From: Acidobacteriota bacterium
Lineage (GTDB): Bacteria > Acidobacteriota > Vicinamibacteria > Vicinamibacterales > UBA2999
Assembly: GCA_030697165.1 (NCBI GenBank)
Contig: JAUYQQ010000015.1
Span: 1-64,000, forward strand
Length of the DNA: 64,000 bases
Direction: 5' to 3'
Both the position numbers and the translations under genes were made by a program. Below the pieces are notes generated by a model. The model made no database searches and had not been told where the DNA came from. It saw only the letters and a program-made list of their open reading frames with translations. The number at the start of each line of letters is the position of its first letter. The stretch's first letter is position 1. This document shows, piece after piece, positions 15,545 through 24,013 of the stretch.

Positions 15545-16297
15545 TTATAGGCCGGGTTTCACAAACAGCTTTTCATCCACGGTGACGTTGTGGTCCACCT
15601 TGGTGACGCTGATGGTGAAGCTCTGCGCCGCCGACGAGGACTTGATCAGGAACGGCACCTTCACGCCGTCGACGTCGCGCTGATCGGAGAAGTCCGAGGT
15701 CTGATCCAGGGCGCCCATGCCGGGCACGTCGACGGTGGTCACCATCCGCACCGCCAGGAACGACTCGGCATCGAGGTACTGGCGCACGACCGCGCCATCC
15801 TTGGGCGTGTAGACCAGCAGGTATGCCTCGCGCTCGCCAACCTTCTCCTTGCCCTTCAACTCGACGCTGGCGCCCCGCTCCTTGTAGTTCAGGAACGGCG
15901 AGGGGAACACCGCGCTTTTCATGCTCGCGAGCTGGCTGCCGGTGATGGGGCGATCGCCTTGCATGCTGTCGAGCAGGTAGCCGGTCGAGCCATCGAAGCG
16001 CTGATCGATCTGGATCGGGCCGGCGCCGAGCGCCGTCAAATCCAGCTTGATCAACGTCCGCGCCTTGTTGGGGACAGCGTTCAGCGCATCGATCGAGCCG
16101 GTCACGTCGCCGCCGACCGGCAATGACAGCGTCATGGTGCCGACCATTTGCCGCGACTGCAGCGTGGCGAGGGCGGCGCGGCCGCCAATGGCGGCCAGGT
16201 GCTTCTCGATCACCTCGTCCACCGTCTGCGCCGACGCTGGCAACGCCCAGCCACACAAGGCCACGACCACGAGCAGCCGCTTTACCAAGGTCACCAT
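15545..16297 (-). CDS. Periplasmic LolA-like lipoprotein-sorting-type protein
   Basis: A 250-residue exported protein. AGGAG lies 7 bases before the ATG at 16297. The signal peptide is LLVVVALCGWALPASA. The mature part begins VDEVIEKHLAAIGGRAAL, the opening of many proteins with the LolA/LolB fold, which carry lipids or lipoproteins in a half-barrel. Later strands (KVGEREAYLLVYTPKDG, RQYLDAESFLAVRM, FSDQRDVDGVKVPF) fit this family. It lies 34 bases after the DUF5916 gene and 2 before the transglutaminase-like gene. It probably binds a lipidic ligand in the periplasm. Confidence 0.75.
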   Translation of the reverse strand: MVTLVKRLLVVVALCGWALPASAQTVDEVIEKHLAAIGGRAALATLQSRQMVGTMTLSLPVGGDVTGSIDALNAVPNKARTLIKLDLTALGAGPIQIDQRFDGSTGYLLDSMQGDRPITGSQLASMKSAVFPSPFLNYKERGASVELKGKEKVGEREAYLLVYTPKDGAVVRQYLDAESFLAVRMVTTVDVPGMGALDQTSDFSDQRDVDGVKVPFLIKSSSAAQSFTISVTKVDHNVTVDEKLFVKPGL

Positions 16298-16331
16298 GGT
16301 GGTTTCTCCTGAGTTGGACGATTCCGGTTCT

Positions 16332-18572
16332 TCAGCGAAACAAGTCGAACATGTAGGAGTACTTGACGATCAGCGACCGGTCGGTCCGTTCCGGCCGATC
16401 GTTCAGTTCGTAGAGGCCGCGGGTGTCGGTGTAGACGACGAACAGGCCGGTGTTGGCCGCCTGCAGCCAGCCGAAGCGGAAGTTCATGGACCACAGGTCG
16501 GCGCGGTCGTTGTACTGAATCAGCGCCTGCGTGAACACGCGCGACGAGAACGAGTACGACACGCGGGTGCGCACCAGGTTGGTGACGAACGCGCCGCCCG
16601 GCAGGGTGACGTCGTTGCGCTGATAGGTCAGCTCGGTGGTCAGCGCGTCGCCGGCGCGAAACCTGACCGTCGGGCTGAGGCTCAAACGATCGCCTCCGAA
16701 GAAACCCCCGGCGTTCACGCGCATGCTGACGCTGACCGGCGCGCCCTGGTTGCTCATGCCCACCAGTTGCGCCTCGGCGTGCTCGTAGGTGCCGGGGGGA
16801 ACGAAGATGCCCGGGTAGATCTCGAACGGCCTCCGCACGCCCTCGAGCGTGAGGTTCATGCCGGTGTGGATCTCGGTACTGTCGCGGAACTGCCAGTGGT
16901 TGTCCAAATGCAGGTAGCCGGTTTCCTGGAAGCCGTCGAGACCCCAAAAGCCGCGGAAGGTCGCATGCGGGCGTAGTTCCTGGATGTTAATGAAATCCTT
17001 CGGGCGGAAGCGCGTCATCAGGAAGACGTCAGGCTTGCGATAGCCTTTGCGGCTGAGGAAGCCAACCTCGGGATTGAAACCGCTACCCACTTCCTGGTAG
17101 CCGACGTTCAGGTCCCACTGCGGCCGGTTGGTCTGCGACCGGATGTTAAACGCGTGGGTGCTGTCGGTGATGCCTTCGGTGTCGGTCTTGGCGACAAAGC
17201 CGGTCAAGATGCTGGTCGCGCCAACGCCCCACCTGCCATCCAGCCCGTAGGTGCGACCCGCCGCGGCGTCGCCGGCGAGACTGCCGGTTTCGAGCCGATT
17301 GGTGAAGATGCCGCCGATCGACGAGCGGTTCGGCAAGTCCCGGCTCACGCGCATGACCGTGAAGTTGGTGCCGGCCACGGCGTTGTCGAACTCGTCGGTC
17401 TGCATGTTCAGGACGCCGACGTTGAAGCGGCCGGCCTTGCCCGAGACGCGGCCACCCCCGAGGATGGGAATCGCCTCACCGGCCTTGCTGATGCCGATGC
17501 GGCGGCTGAAGAAGAGATCCACTTCGCCCGGGTTGCCGACGCTGAAGAACCCGGCATTCTCGAGGAAGAACGGCCGCTTTTCGGGGAAGAACAGGTTGAA
17601 CCGATCCAGGTTGACCTGCTGATCGTCCACCTCGACCTGCGCGAAGTCGGTGTTGACGGTGGCGTCCAGGGTCAGGCTGGGTGTAATGCCGTACTTCAGG
17701 TCGCCGCCGATATCGCCCAGCAGCTCGCCGTCGACCGGGTTCTCACCCGACGTCAACGCGTTGCCCAGCACGTACGGGGTAATGCGCAGGTTGCGCAGCG
17801 CCGGCGTCTGCACGCCGGTCAGCGATCCGGCCAACGACAGCCGATACAGGTTGAACTGTCGCGGAATCGGCGCCCAGTACGCGCGTTCGTTCTTGCGCCG
17901 GATGTTCCGCTGGAAGTTGATGCCCCACGTCTGATCCGTGGCGGCCGGGTAGCGCAGCGTCCGAAATGGAATCGCAAATTCGGCCGACCATCCCTGGTCG
18001 GTCATGCGGGTGCGCACGCTCCAGGCGCCGTCCCAGTTGATGTTGAAGCCCGAACCGGAGCCGCCCGACTGCATCTGGCCGAAGCCCAGCCCGCCACCGC
18101 CCTGCCCTTCGTTGGTGACCTGGCCGTCGTACTCGACCCCGGCAGGGTTGGTCCCGAACACGAACCCGTTCTGGCGGTCGCGATAGGTGTCGAAAATCAC
18201 CTGGAAGCTGTCGGTGTCGTCCAACGGCGAGTCACGGCGCGCGTCCGTCACGATGATGCCGCTCGGGTCCGAGTCGTACAACACCACCCCGACATACAGG
18301 GTATCGGCAGTGAAGATGACGCGAACCTCGGTCTTCTCCGAAGCGGGCTGCCCCTCGTTGGGCTGCTCCTGGACGAAGCCGGTAATGGGCGTCGCCGCGT
18401 TCCACGCCGGGTCGCCGAGCACATCGCCGTCAAGGGTCGGCGCTTCGGTCGCGCGAACGGCGGTCGCCACGTTGGCCGAACCCGGCTTGGTCTGGGCCAT
18501 CGAGCTCGTGGCGCTCGTTACACACAACAGAGCAGTCGCAGAAATAGTAAACAGATATCGATTCATATACAT
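16332..18572 (-). CDS. DUF5916 outer-membrane protein with CBM9-like domain
   Basis: A 746-residue outer-membrane protein. After a signal peptide ending SSMAQ, residues about 40-230 form a carbohydrate-binding-module-9-like domain (APTLDGDVLGDPAWNAATP, VGVVLYDSDP). The rest is the DUF5916 domain: FFPEKRPFFLENAGFF, LFFSRRIGIS, then many alternating strands ending in SYMFDLFR, with a terminal aromatic residue typical of barrels. These occur widely in Acidobacteriota and Bacteroidota; the substrate is not known but sugar binding is inferred. It is the first gene of the leftward five-gene operon. Confidence 0.85.
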   Translation of the reverse strand: MYMNRYLFTISATALLCVTSATSSMAQTKPGSANVATAVRATEAPTLDGDVLGDPAWNAATPITGFVQEQPNEGQPASEKTEVRVIFTADTLYVGVVLYDSDPSGIIVTDARRDSPLDDTDSFQVIFDTYRDRQNGFVFGTNPAGVEYDGQVTNEGQGGGGLGFGQMQSGGSGSGFNINWDGAWSVRTRMTDQGWSAEFAIPFRTLRYPAATDQTWGINFQRNIRRKNERAYWAPIPRQFNLYRLSLAGSLTGVQTPALRNLRITPYVLGNALTSGENPVDGELLGDIGGDLKYGITPSLTLDATVNTDFAQVEVDDQQVNLDRFNLFFPEKRPFFLENAGFFSVGNPGEVDLFFSRRIGISKAGEAIPILGGGRVSGKAGRFNVGVLNMQTDEFDNAVAGTNFTVMRVSRDLPNRSSIGGIFTNRLETGSLAGDAAAGRTYGLDGRWGVGATSILTGFVAKTDTEGITDSTHAFNIRSQTNRPQWDLNVGYQEVGSGFNPEVGFLSRKGYRKPDVFLMTRFRPKDFINIQELRPHATFRGFWGLDGFQETGYLHLDNHWQFRDSTEIHTGMNLTLEGVRRPFEIYPGIFVPPGTYEHAEAQLVGMSNQGAPVSVSMRVNAGGFFGGDRLSLSPTVRFRAGDALTTELTYQRNDVTLPGGAFVTNLVRTRVSYSFSSRVFTQALIQYNDRADLWSMNFRFGWLQAANTGLFVVYTDTRGLYELNDRPERTDRSLIVKYSYMFDLFR

Positions 18573-18610
18573 TCAGAGACAAGCTGGAAAAATAGTCGGG
18601 AAGCAGCGTA

Positions 18611-18805
18611 CTACAGGCCACCGATTAGACACAGATTGGACACTGATAAATCTGTTAGCTCACCGACGAGAATTCCTGGCGGTACCTGGCGACGCCAGAG
18701 ACGTCGGCCATTTTCACGTAATCCAGAACCAACACCATGAACACATCGATTCACTCTGCGAATCGCCGCTACGTCGCCCGGACGCTCTTCGCGAATCTCG
18801 ATCAT
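18611..18805 (-). pseudogene. N-terminal remnant of a GNAT acetyltransferase
   Basis: The frame from the ATG at 18805 starts MIEIREERPGDVAAIRRVN, the characteristic opening of GNAT N-acetyltransferases (first strand and first helix). After residue 19 the similarity ends abruptly and the frame continues for about 45 residues of unrelated sequence to a stop at 18611, inside the dispersed repeat. The acetyl-CoA-binding part is absent from the surrounding sequence, so this is a broken fragment, probably cut by insertion or deletion involving repeats. Confidence 0.55.
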
Positions 18806-18828
18806 GCTGGTGTCCCTGCGAGCGCCGA

Positions 18829-18860
18829 CTTGTCCGCCGTAGCGCTCTGCGCGGAGGTGG
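18829..18860. repeat. Dispersed repeat (copy 2)
   Basis: This copy resembles 10755-10783 but with a different hairpin: CGCTCTGCGCGGAG replaces CCTTGGCGAAG between a shared CTTG(A/T)CCGCCGTAGC and AGGTGG. Here it is intergenic, next to the acetyltransferase remnant. Confidence 0.6.
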
Positions 18861-18959
18861 AAGGCGCGAGCCCCAGGATGCGAGCGGAGCGAGCGACCCC
18901 GACGAGACGCGAAGCGGCGAGCCCCACGCGCGTCTGTCAAGGCGCGCGCCGCAGAGCGC

Positions 18960-20297
18960 CTACACGCTGTCGCGCTGATCCAACTCCAGCACGGCGCCAA
19001 GCAGCACGTTCGCGCCACGCGTGCAGTCGTCCCACGTGGTGAGCTCTTTCGGCGAGTGGCTAATCCCGCCGACACTCGGCACGAAGATCATGCCCATGGG
19101 GCACAGCCGCGCGATCTGCTGGGCATCGTGACCGGCACCGCTCGGCAGGCGGCGCGTCGGCAGGCTGAGCACACTCGCCGCCTTCCCGATCGCCTCCTGG
19201 ACGCCGCTGCTGGCCGGTGACCCAAGGTTGGTGCTGGCGAGTGCGAAGGTGATGGTCGTGCCCGTGTCTTTCGCGATCGCGGCGCCGCGCGCCTTCACGG
19301 CATCACCGAGCTCGCGAAGCACCTGATCTGACAGGTCACGGAACTCCACGCTGAGCGTCACGCGGCCGGGAATGACGTTGGGCGAATTGGGCTCGACCTC
19401 GAGCCGGCCCACGGTGCCGACCTGTCGGCCTTGCCGGCGCGCGGCAATCTCGCGCACCGCGAGCGTCAACTGCGCCGCCGCCACCATGGCGTCCTGGCGC
19501 TCGCCCATGGGCGTGGTGCCGGCGTGGTTCGCGAAGCCCTCGATCACGACGTCGTAACGGTGAATCCCGACAATGCCTTCGACGATGCCGATTGGCACCC
19601 TGGCCTGGTCGAGCGTGCCGCCCTGTTCGATATGGAGCTCGACGTACGAGTGCCACGCACCCTTGCCGCGCACCGCGGTCTCGATCTGATCGGGACTGCC
19701 GGCAATGCGCCTGATCGCATCGGCGCGCCGCATGCCGTTCCACGTCCGGTCCATGTCCCCGGCCCGCAGGTCGCCGGCGACAATGCGGCTGGCCGCGGTG
19801 CCGATGCCAAACGCCGTGCTCTCTTCGTGCGCCCACAACACCATCTCGAGCGGATGCCGGGTCTGCACCTTCGCCGCCTGCACGGCCTGGATCGCCTCCA
19901 GCGCCGAGAAGAAGCCGAGGTTGCCATCGAAATTGCCGCCGTTCGGCACCGAGTCGATATGCGACCCGAACAGGATGGCGGGCTGGTTGGGCTGGCCACC
20001 GTAGCGGGCGAAGATGTTGCCGGCGGCGTCGATGCGGGGCACGATGTCGGCCGACTTGATCTCGTCGATGATGAACGCCCGGGCCGTGAGGTCTGCCACC
20101 GAATACGCCACGCGCGACACGCCCGAGGCGAACGTGCCGCCGGGCGGCCGGCCGTGCGTGCTCAGGCGCTCGAGCCGGTTGCGCAGGCGCGCGCCGTCAA
20201 CGGCGGGCCGTGACGATTGGCGTGACCAGGATTTCGTGGGGATGGCCAGCGCCGAAGCGCTGGCCAGGGAGACGAATTCGCGACGCGATATCTTCAT
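18960..20297 (-). CDS. M20-family amidase (carbamoylase/hydantoinase type), Tat-exported
   Basis: A 445-residue zinc amidohydrolase. The N-terminus SRREFVSLASASALAIP is a twin-arginine export signal. Metal ligands of the M20 N-carbamoyl-amino-acid hydrolase/allantoate amidohydrolase group are visible: GSHIDSVPNGGNFDGNLG (His and Asp), WAHEESTAFG (Glu pair), ELHIEQGGTL (His) and GISHSPKE (last His). It should cleave N-carbamoyl or ureido amides. Export to the periplasm is unusual for a catabolic carbamoylase. It overlaps the cytochrome-type gene upstream by 4 bases (ATGA), so the two are co-expressed. Confidence 0.87.
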   Translation of the reverse strand: MKISRREFVSLASASALAIPTKSWSRQSSRPAVDGARLRNRLERLSTHGRPPGGTFASGVSRVAYSVADLTARAFIIDEIKSADIVPRIDAAGNIFARYGGQPNQPAILFGSHIDSVPNGGNFDGNLGFFSALEAIQAVQAAKVQTRHPLEMVLWAHEESTAFGIGTAASRIVAGDLRAGDMDRTWNGMRRADAIRRIAGSPDQIETAVRGKGAWHSYVELHIEQGGTLDQARVPIGIVEGIVGIHRYDVVIEGFANHAGTTPMGERQDAMVAAAQLTLAVREIAARRQGRQVGTVGRLEVEPNSPNVIPGRVTLSVEFRDLSDQVLRELGDAVKARGAAIAKDTGTTITFALASTNLGSPASSGVQEAIGKAASVLSLPTRRLPSGAGHDAQQIARLCPMGMIFVPSVGGISHSPKELTTWDDCTRGANVLLGAVLELDQRDSV

Positions 20298-21511
20298 TCG
20301 TTCTTCTGTGACGAGGTCACGGGGCGTTCGACCACCGTGCCCCAGAAACCGATCATCATTTCTTCAAAGGTCTGGTCGCCCCAGCGGACGTCCTTGGTGG
20401 GATCGGGATTGAACTTGTTGTTCGGCGAGTTGTCGTAGTGCGCGATCACCTCGATCGAGGTGCCCTTGGGGAACAGCCGCGGCTTGGCCAGCTCGTAGCT
20501 GATCTGCCAGTTGAAGTCGTAGTTCGGCACCGACAACAGCGTCTCCTTGGTCCCGTCGGGGAAGGTCGCGATGTAGGTCATGCTCTTGCCGCGCACGTGC
20601 ATGTGCGGCGTGAACGACGTGATCAGCGTGTCTTCGGCCAGCACCCGCGAGCCGCGCACTTCGTGCGCCGGCGCACCGGCAGGAATCACGAATCGCGGCT
20701 GGATCACGCTGCCGCCGCGCTGCTGCATCTTCGGCGCTTCTTTCGCGAAGACCACCCCAACCTGCGTGCGATCCGTGGTCGCCTCGCCGTTGGTCGTGTA
20801 GTGCATCTGCAGGACGATGTCGGAATTGGCGGTCAGCAGCCGGCCGACGCCCGGCTCGAAGATGACGCCCGGCTTGTTGGGCGTGACGCCGCCGATGCTG
20901 TTCGGCCCGAGCGCGCCGTTCGTGTTCAGGGGCGAACCCGTCGGCTGGGTGTAGGCCAGCACGTGGTGCACCTGCGCGCGCGCCTGCGGCTTGATCTCAA
21001 TCGCCTGGATCCACTTGTCTTCCGTGATGTCGGTGGGCAGGCGCAGGTACTGGTACTCGACCACGCCGGTCGCCGGGATCTTGAAGTCCTCGGTCATGGT
21101 GAAGACGGCGTCGGGCTTGCCAATGCTCCAGCCTTCCGCGAAGGTCGGCGCCTTGGGCAGGTCGGCGTCGCGGCCCTTCGGCGCGCCCGCATCCACCCAC
21201 GCCACAATCGTCGCGATCTCTTTCTCTGACAGCCGGGGATCGTTCTTGAACACGCCGTGCGCGGGGTCGGCCCCCCATGGCGGCATGGTGCGCGCCGCAA
21301 CCCGCTGCTTGATCGACCGCGCCCACGGCCGGGCCTCGTCGAAGGTAATCAGCGACATCGGCGCGAACATCGTCGGGCGATGGCACTCGACGCACTTGGA
21401 ATAGAAGATCGGCGCGACGTCCTTGGCAAAAGTCGGCGCGGTCTGTGCCTGCGCCACCGGAGCCAACCCGAACACAGCCGCCACGACGAAGCCGATGCGA
21501 GCGATTCTCAT
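20294..21511 (-). CDS. Secreted cytochrome c with copper-monooxygenase-like domain
   Basis: A 405-residue exported protein with signal peptide FVVAAVFGLAPVAQAQ. Near the N-terminus FYSKCVECHRPTMFAPM is a CxxCH haem-c site, and MPPWGADPAHGVF may supply the distal Met. The C-terminal two thirds resemble the PHM/DBH-type ascorbate-dependent monooxygenase fold: QVHHVLAYTQP (HH pair), ADIVLQMHYTTNG-like segment NSDIVLQMHYTT and SFTPHMHVRGKSM (HMH), with copper-ligand-like histidines. This c-haem plus copper-fold architecture is common in Acidobacteriota but its substrate is unknown. It is the first gene of a pair with the M20 amidase. Confidence 0.8.
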   Translation of the reverse strand: MRIARIGFVVAAVFGLAPVAQAQTAPTFAKDVAPIFYSKCVECHRPTMFAPMSLITFDEARPWARSIKQRVAARTMPPWGADPAHGVFKNDPRLSEKEIATIVAWVDAGAPKGRDADLPKAPTFAEGWSIGKPDAVFTMTEDFKIPATGVVEYQYLRLPTDITEDKWIQAIEIKPQARAQVHHVLAYTQPTGSPLNTNGALGPNSIGGVTPNKPGVIFEPGVGRLLTANSDIVLQMHYTTNGEATTDRTQVGVVFAKEAPKMQQRGGSVIQPRFVIPAGAPAHEVRGSRVLAEDTLITSFTPHMHVRGKSMTYIATFPDGTKETLLSVPNYDFNWQISYELAKPRLFPKGTSIEVIAHYDNSPNNKFNPDPTKDVRWGDQTFEEMMIGFWGTVVERPVTSSQKNE

Positions 21512-21571
21512 AGCCCCTCCAAAGGTCCAGACCGGGGAAGTATATAGTGTCTGGCGAAAGGGGTCTTACTG

Positions 21572-22969
21572 ATGCGTCGAGTGTTCCTGGTCCTGGTTTC
21601 TCTGCTGGTTCTGCCCTCCTCGGCCTTTGCCACCTGGTCAGTGATTGCCGTCGACCGCACCTCGGGCCGGGTCGTGATCGCGTCGGCCACGTGCGTCGAT
21701 CGCGACGACCAGTTCCTGATGGGCGTGCAGGCCGTGGTGGTGCCCGGCAAGGGCGTTGCCGCCTGCCAGGCCGGCGTTGACGGCACGCACAAGAACCAGA
21801 TGCTGGTGTTCGAGGAGCTGCAGAAAGGGACCGACCCGAAGCGGATCATCGAATTGCTGAGCGCCGACCCGGCGTTCCAGAGCCGGCAGTTCGGGATTCT
21901 CGATTTGCAGGGCCGCAGCGCCGGCCACTCGGGCCTGACCAACGGCTACGTCTCGCAAGACCTCCAGGGCCAGGTCCCCGGCACCGAGATCTTCTATTCG
22001 ATCCAGGGCAACATTCTTCGCGCCGGCAACGTCATGCCCAACGCGGTGCAGGCGTTCATCAAGAGCGCCGGCTCGATCACCGATCGCGTGATGGCGGCCA
22101 TGGAGGCGGCCGACGGCTCGGGCGGCGACAGCCGCTGCGTGTGCCCGCCGTGGCCGGCCGACGGCGTGGCGCCGGCCATCCCCTGCGACGGCCGCACGTC
22201 GCACATCGCCTACATCCTGGCATCTGACCCGAAGGACACGAGCGGCGACTCGCACAACAACGGCAAGTACGCGATGTATCTGACCGCGTCGCAGCCGGGC
22301 GCCGACAAGGGACCGAACCAGATCAAGGCGGGCGAGAATCTCAACCCCGTGAAGACGCTGCGGATGCGCTACGACGCGTGGAAGAAGACGCAAGGCCCCG
22401 GTGTGGCCGGCCTCCCGAATCCCCTACCAGCCCCACCCGCCCCACCAGCCCCACCAGCCCAACTCAGCAACCGCCGCGGTCCCATCCAGGTGATGTCGTT
22501 GACCACGACGGCGTGGACCGACGGCGGCGCCATTCCCGCGAAGTACACCCAGGCCGGCGCCCAGGTGTCGCCGCCGCTGGCGTGGACGGCGCCGGACGAT
22601 GCGGTCAGCTTCGTGCTGATCGCGCGCGACGCGGACACCGCGATTGGGAACGGCACCGACGACATCCTGCACTGGATGCTGTGGAACATCCCGAAGGGCA
22701 CGCGCGCGCTGCCGGAAGGGGTGCCGCAAGGCAGCCAGTTACCCGACGGCACGCGGCAGATCAGCGCCAGCGGCCCGTACTATCGCGGCCCCGGCGCGCC
22801 GGCGTCAGGCCCGGCGCATCACTACGTGTTCGAGATCTACGCGCTCGATTCGACGATCGAGGTGCCGGCCGTGGGCCAATCGCCACCGCTCACGCGTGCC
22901 GCGGTGATGGCCGCCATGGCCGGGAAGATTCGCGGCAAGGGAGCGTTGGTGGGGTTGTTCAGGCGGTGA
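21572..22969 (+). CDS. Secreted DUF1028-PEBP fusion protein
   Basis: A 465-residue exported protein with two domains. After a signal peptide (VLVSLLVLPSSAFA), residues 20-285 are DUF1028 (TWSVIAVDRTSGRVVIASAT, VPGKGVAACQAGVDG), an Ntn-hydrolase-like fold. A Pro-rich linker (PAPPAPPAPPAQL) leads to residues about 308-465, a YbhB/YbcL-type phosphatidylethanolamine-binding-protein domain: VSPPLAWTAPDDAVSFVLIARD, HWMLWNIPKGT, GPAHHYVFEIYALD. The PEBP domain binds small anionic ligands; the fusion suggests both act on one extracellular compound. It starts 60 bases from the divergent cytochrome-type gene. Confidence 0.87.
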   Translation: MRRVFLVLVSLLVLPSSAFATWSVIAVDRTSGRVVIASATCVDRDDQFLMGVQAVVVPGKGVAACQAGVDGTHKNQMLVFEELQKGTDPKRIIELLSADPAFQSRQFGILDLQGRSAGHSGLTNGYVSQDLQGQVPGTEIFYSIQGNILRAGNVMPNAVQAFIKSAGSITDRVMAAMEAADGSGGDSRCVCPPWPADGVAPAIPCDGRTSHIAYILASDPKDTSGDSHNNGKYAMYLTASQPGADKGPNQIKAGENLNPVKTLRMRYDAWKKTQGPGVAGLPNPLPAPPAPPAPPAQLSNRRGPIQVMSLTTTAWTDGGAIPAKYTQAGAQVSPPLAWTAPDDAVSFVLIARDADTAIGNGTDDILHWMLWNIPKGTRALPEGVPQGSQLPDGTRQISASGPYYRGPGAPASGPAHHYVFEIYALDSTIEVPAVGQSPPLTRAAVMAAMAGKIRGKGALVGLFRR

Positions 22970-22982
22970 TCTGGCGATCTCG

Positions 22983-23041
22983 TGATTTGGTGATTTGGTG
23001 ATTCCATATCGGGATTTGGTGAATCAGTGATCGGGTGATTT
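22983..23041. repeat. Degenerate GTGATTTG repeats
   Basis: Six or more imperfect copies of GTGATTTG or GTGATTCG lie head to tail before the coiled-coil gene. They are strikingly AT-richer than the surrounding DNA. No coding function is seen. Confidence 0.55.
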
Positions 23042-23061
23042 AAGACCGGAGGTCAGAGGTG

Positions 23062-23580
23062 ATGCGCGCCACCGTTGTTGTCTTGCTCGGCTCATTTCTC
23101 AGTCCCGGTGTAATCACCGCGCAAACCCCAGCTGCGGATCCGATTCGCGAGCTGCTCAGTGAAGTGCGGTCGCTCCGCATTGCGATGGAGCGCTCGGCCA
23201 CGGTTGGCGCGCGCATCCAGTTGCTGGTGGCTCGGGTACAACTGCAGGAGCAGCGCATCGCCGAGCTCTCTCGTCGAGCGGCCGCGGTCCGTGACGAGCT
23301 TTCGAAAGTCGAGGCGGTGATCGCATCGACCACTGACGACGTCAAGCGAACTGAGAGTGCGATTGAGCGGACGAACTCGTCTGAGATGCGACGAGAGATG
23401 GAAGAGCAACTCGAATACCACAAGGTTAAGTTGCGAAACCCGGAGAAGCGCCGGCAGGATCTGCTGACCGAGGAATCGCTGCTATCGCAGCAGATGGCGG
23501 CCGACCAGGGACGCTGGAGCGACGTCAACAATCAGCTGGACGAACTCGAGCGCTCGTTGACCCTACCGATTAAGCAGTAG
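23062..23580 (+). CDS. Exported coiled-coil protein
   Basis: A 172-residue protein from the ATG at 23062, with GGAGG 9 bases upstream. The signal peptide is VVVLLGSFLSPGVITAQ. The mature protein is almost entirely coiled coil (LLSEVRSLRIAMERSA, then QLQEQRIAELSRRAAAVRDEL, KRRQDLLTEESLLSQQM) and ends in LDELERSLTLP. No enzymatic motif. It may be a periplasmic spacer or a partner of an envelope complex. Its 3' end overlaps the oppositely directed Uma2 gene by 11 bases. Upstream, 22970-23045 is a degenerate GATTTGGT repeat. Confidence 0.7.
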   Translation: MRATVVVLLGSFLSPGVITAQTPAADPIRELLSEVRSLRIAMERSATVGARIQLLVARVQLQEQRIAELSRRAAAVRDELSKVEAVIASTTDDVKRTESAIERTNSSEMRREMEEQLEYHKVKLRNPEKRRQDLLTEESLLSQQMAADQGRWSDVNNQLDELERSLTLPIKQ

Positions 23581-24013
23581 CCGAACTCTTATCGCGCGAA
23601 CGAACTCCTGCGCGATCGAACAGCTGGCGCTTGATCCCGATGTCTCGCCTTCGAGTTGACGGCGAGAGGACCTCGACCACAAGCGCCGGAGGCCCCTGCA
23701 CGTTCTGGTCGGTGAGAATTTCCGTCTGATCGTCAGCGATCAGAATGATGTCGGGTGCAACGACGTCATGGTCCGACAGGACGACGTCAAGTGGAACGCC
23801 GAACAACTGCCCGACCCCCGGATGCGCCCGAAGGTACAACTCAATCTCGAACGACAGCCGGCCGACCAGCAGCTGGTGCCGGGTGATTGGGCTGGGCGTC
23901 ACGAAGAGCACCCCGTCGATGAGCTCGTGACGCACGTGAGTCTCGTCCGGGAATCGCGCCCAGAGTTCGTTGACCGTGAGCTTGTGGACCGCCGGCACTG
24001 GGTGTTCGGACAT
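23570..24013 (-). CDS. Uma2-family endonuclease-like protein, C-terminally truncated
   Basis: A 147-residue protein of the Uma2 family, which has a PD-(D/E)xK nuclease fold and is often found in mobile regions. LTVNELWARFPDETHVRHELIDG is the N-terminal helix and strand, VVAPDIILIADD carries the catalytic Asp, and PPALVVEVLSPSTRRRD the catalytic Glu, with Lys in GIKRQLF. Family members normally continue with a GVREYWIVD-type strand and total about 190 residues; here the sequence breaks after DRAGV and ends 14 residues later. It is therefore probably a damaged gene, although all nuclease residues remain. Confidence 0.8.
   Translation of the reverse strand: MSEHPVPAVHKLTVNELWARFPDETHVRHELIDGVLFVTPSPITRHQLLVGRLSFEIELYLRAHPGVGQLFGVPLDVVLSDHDVVAPDIILIADDQTEILTDQNVQGPPALVVEVLSPSTRRRDIGIKRQLFDRAGVRSRDKSSATA

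Larger units (their letters stand above)
18573..18959. other. Intergenic region with repeats and a gene remnant
   Basis: About 387 bases between two leftward operons. It contains an AT-rich segment (18617-18655, whose complement reads TCAGTGTCCAATCTGTGTC) that looks like a dispersed repeat, a short acetyltransferase remnant (18749-18805), a repeat shared with the DUF1028 gene (18829-18860), and further GC-rich repeats up to the next gene. No intact gene is seen. Confidence 0.6.
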
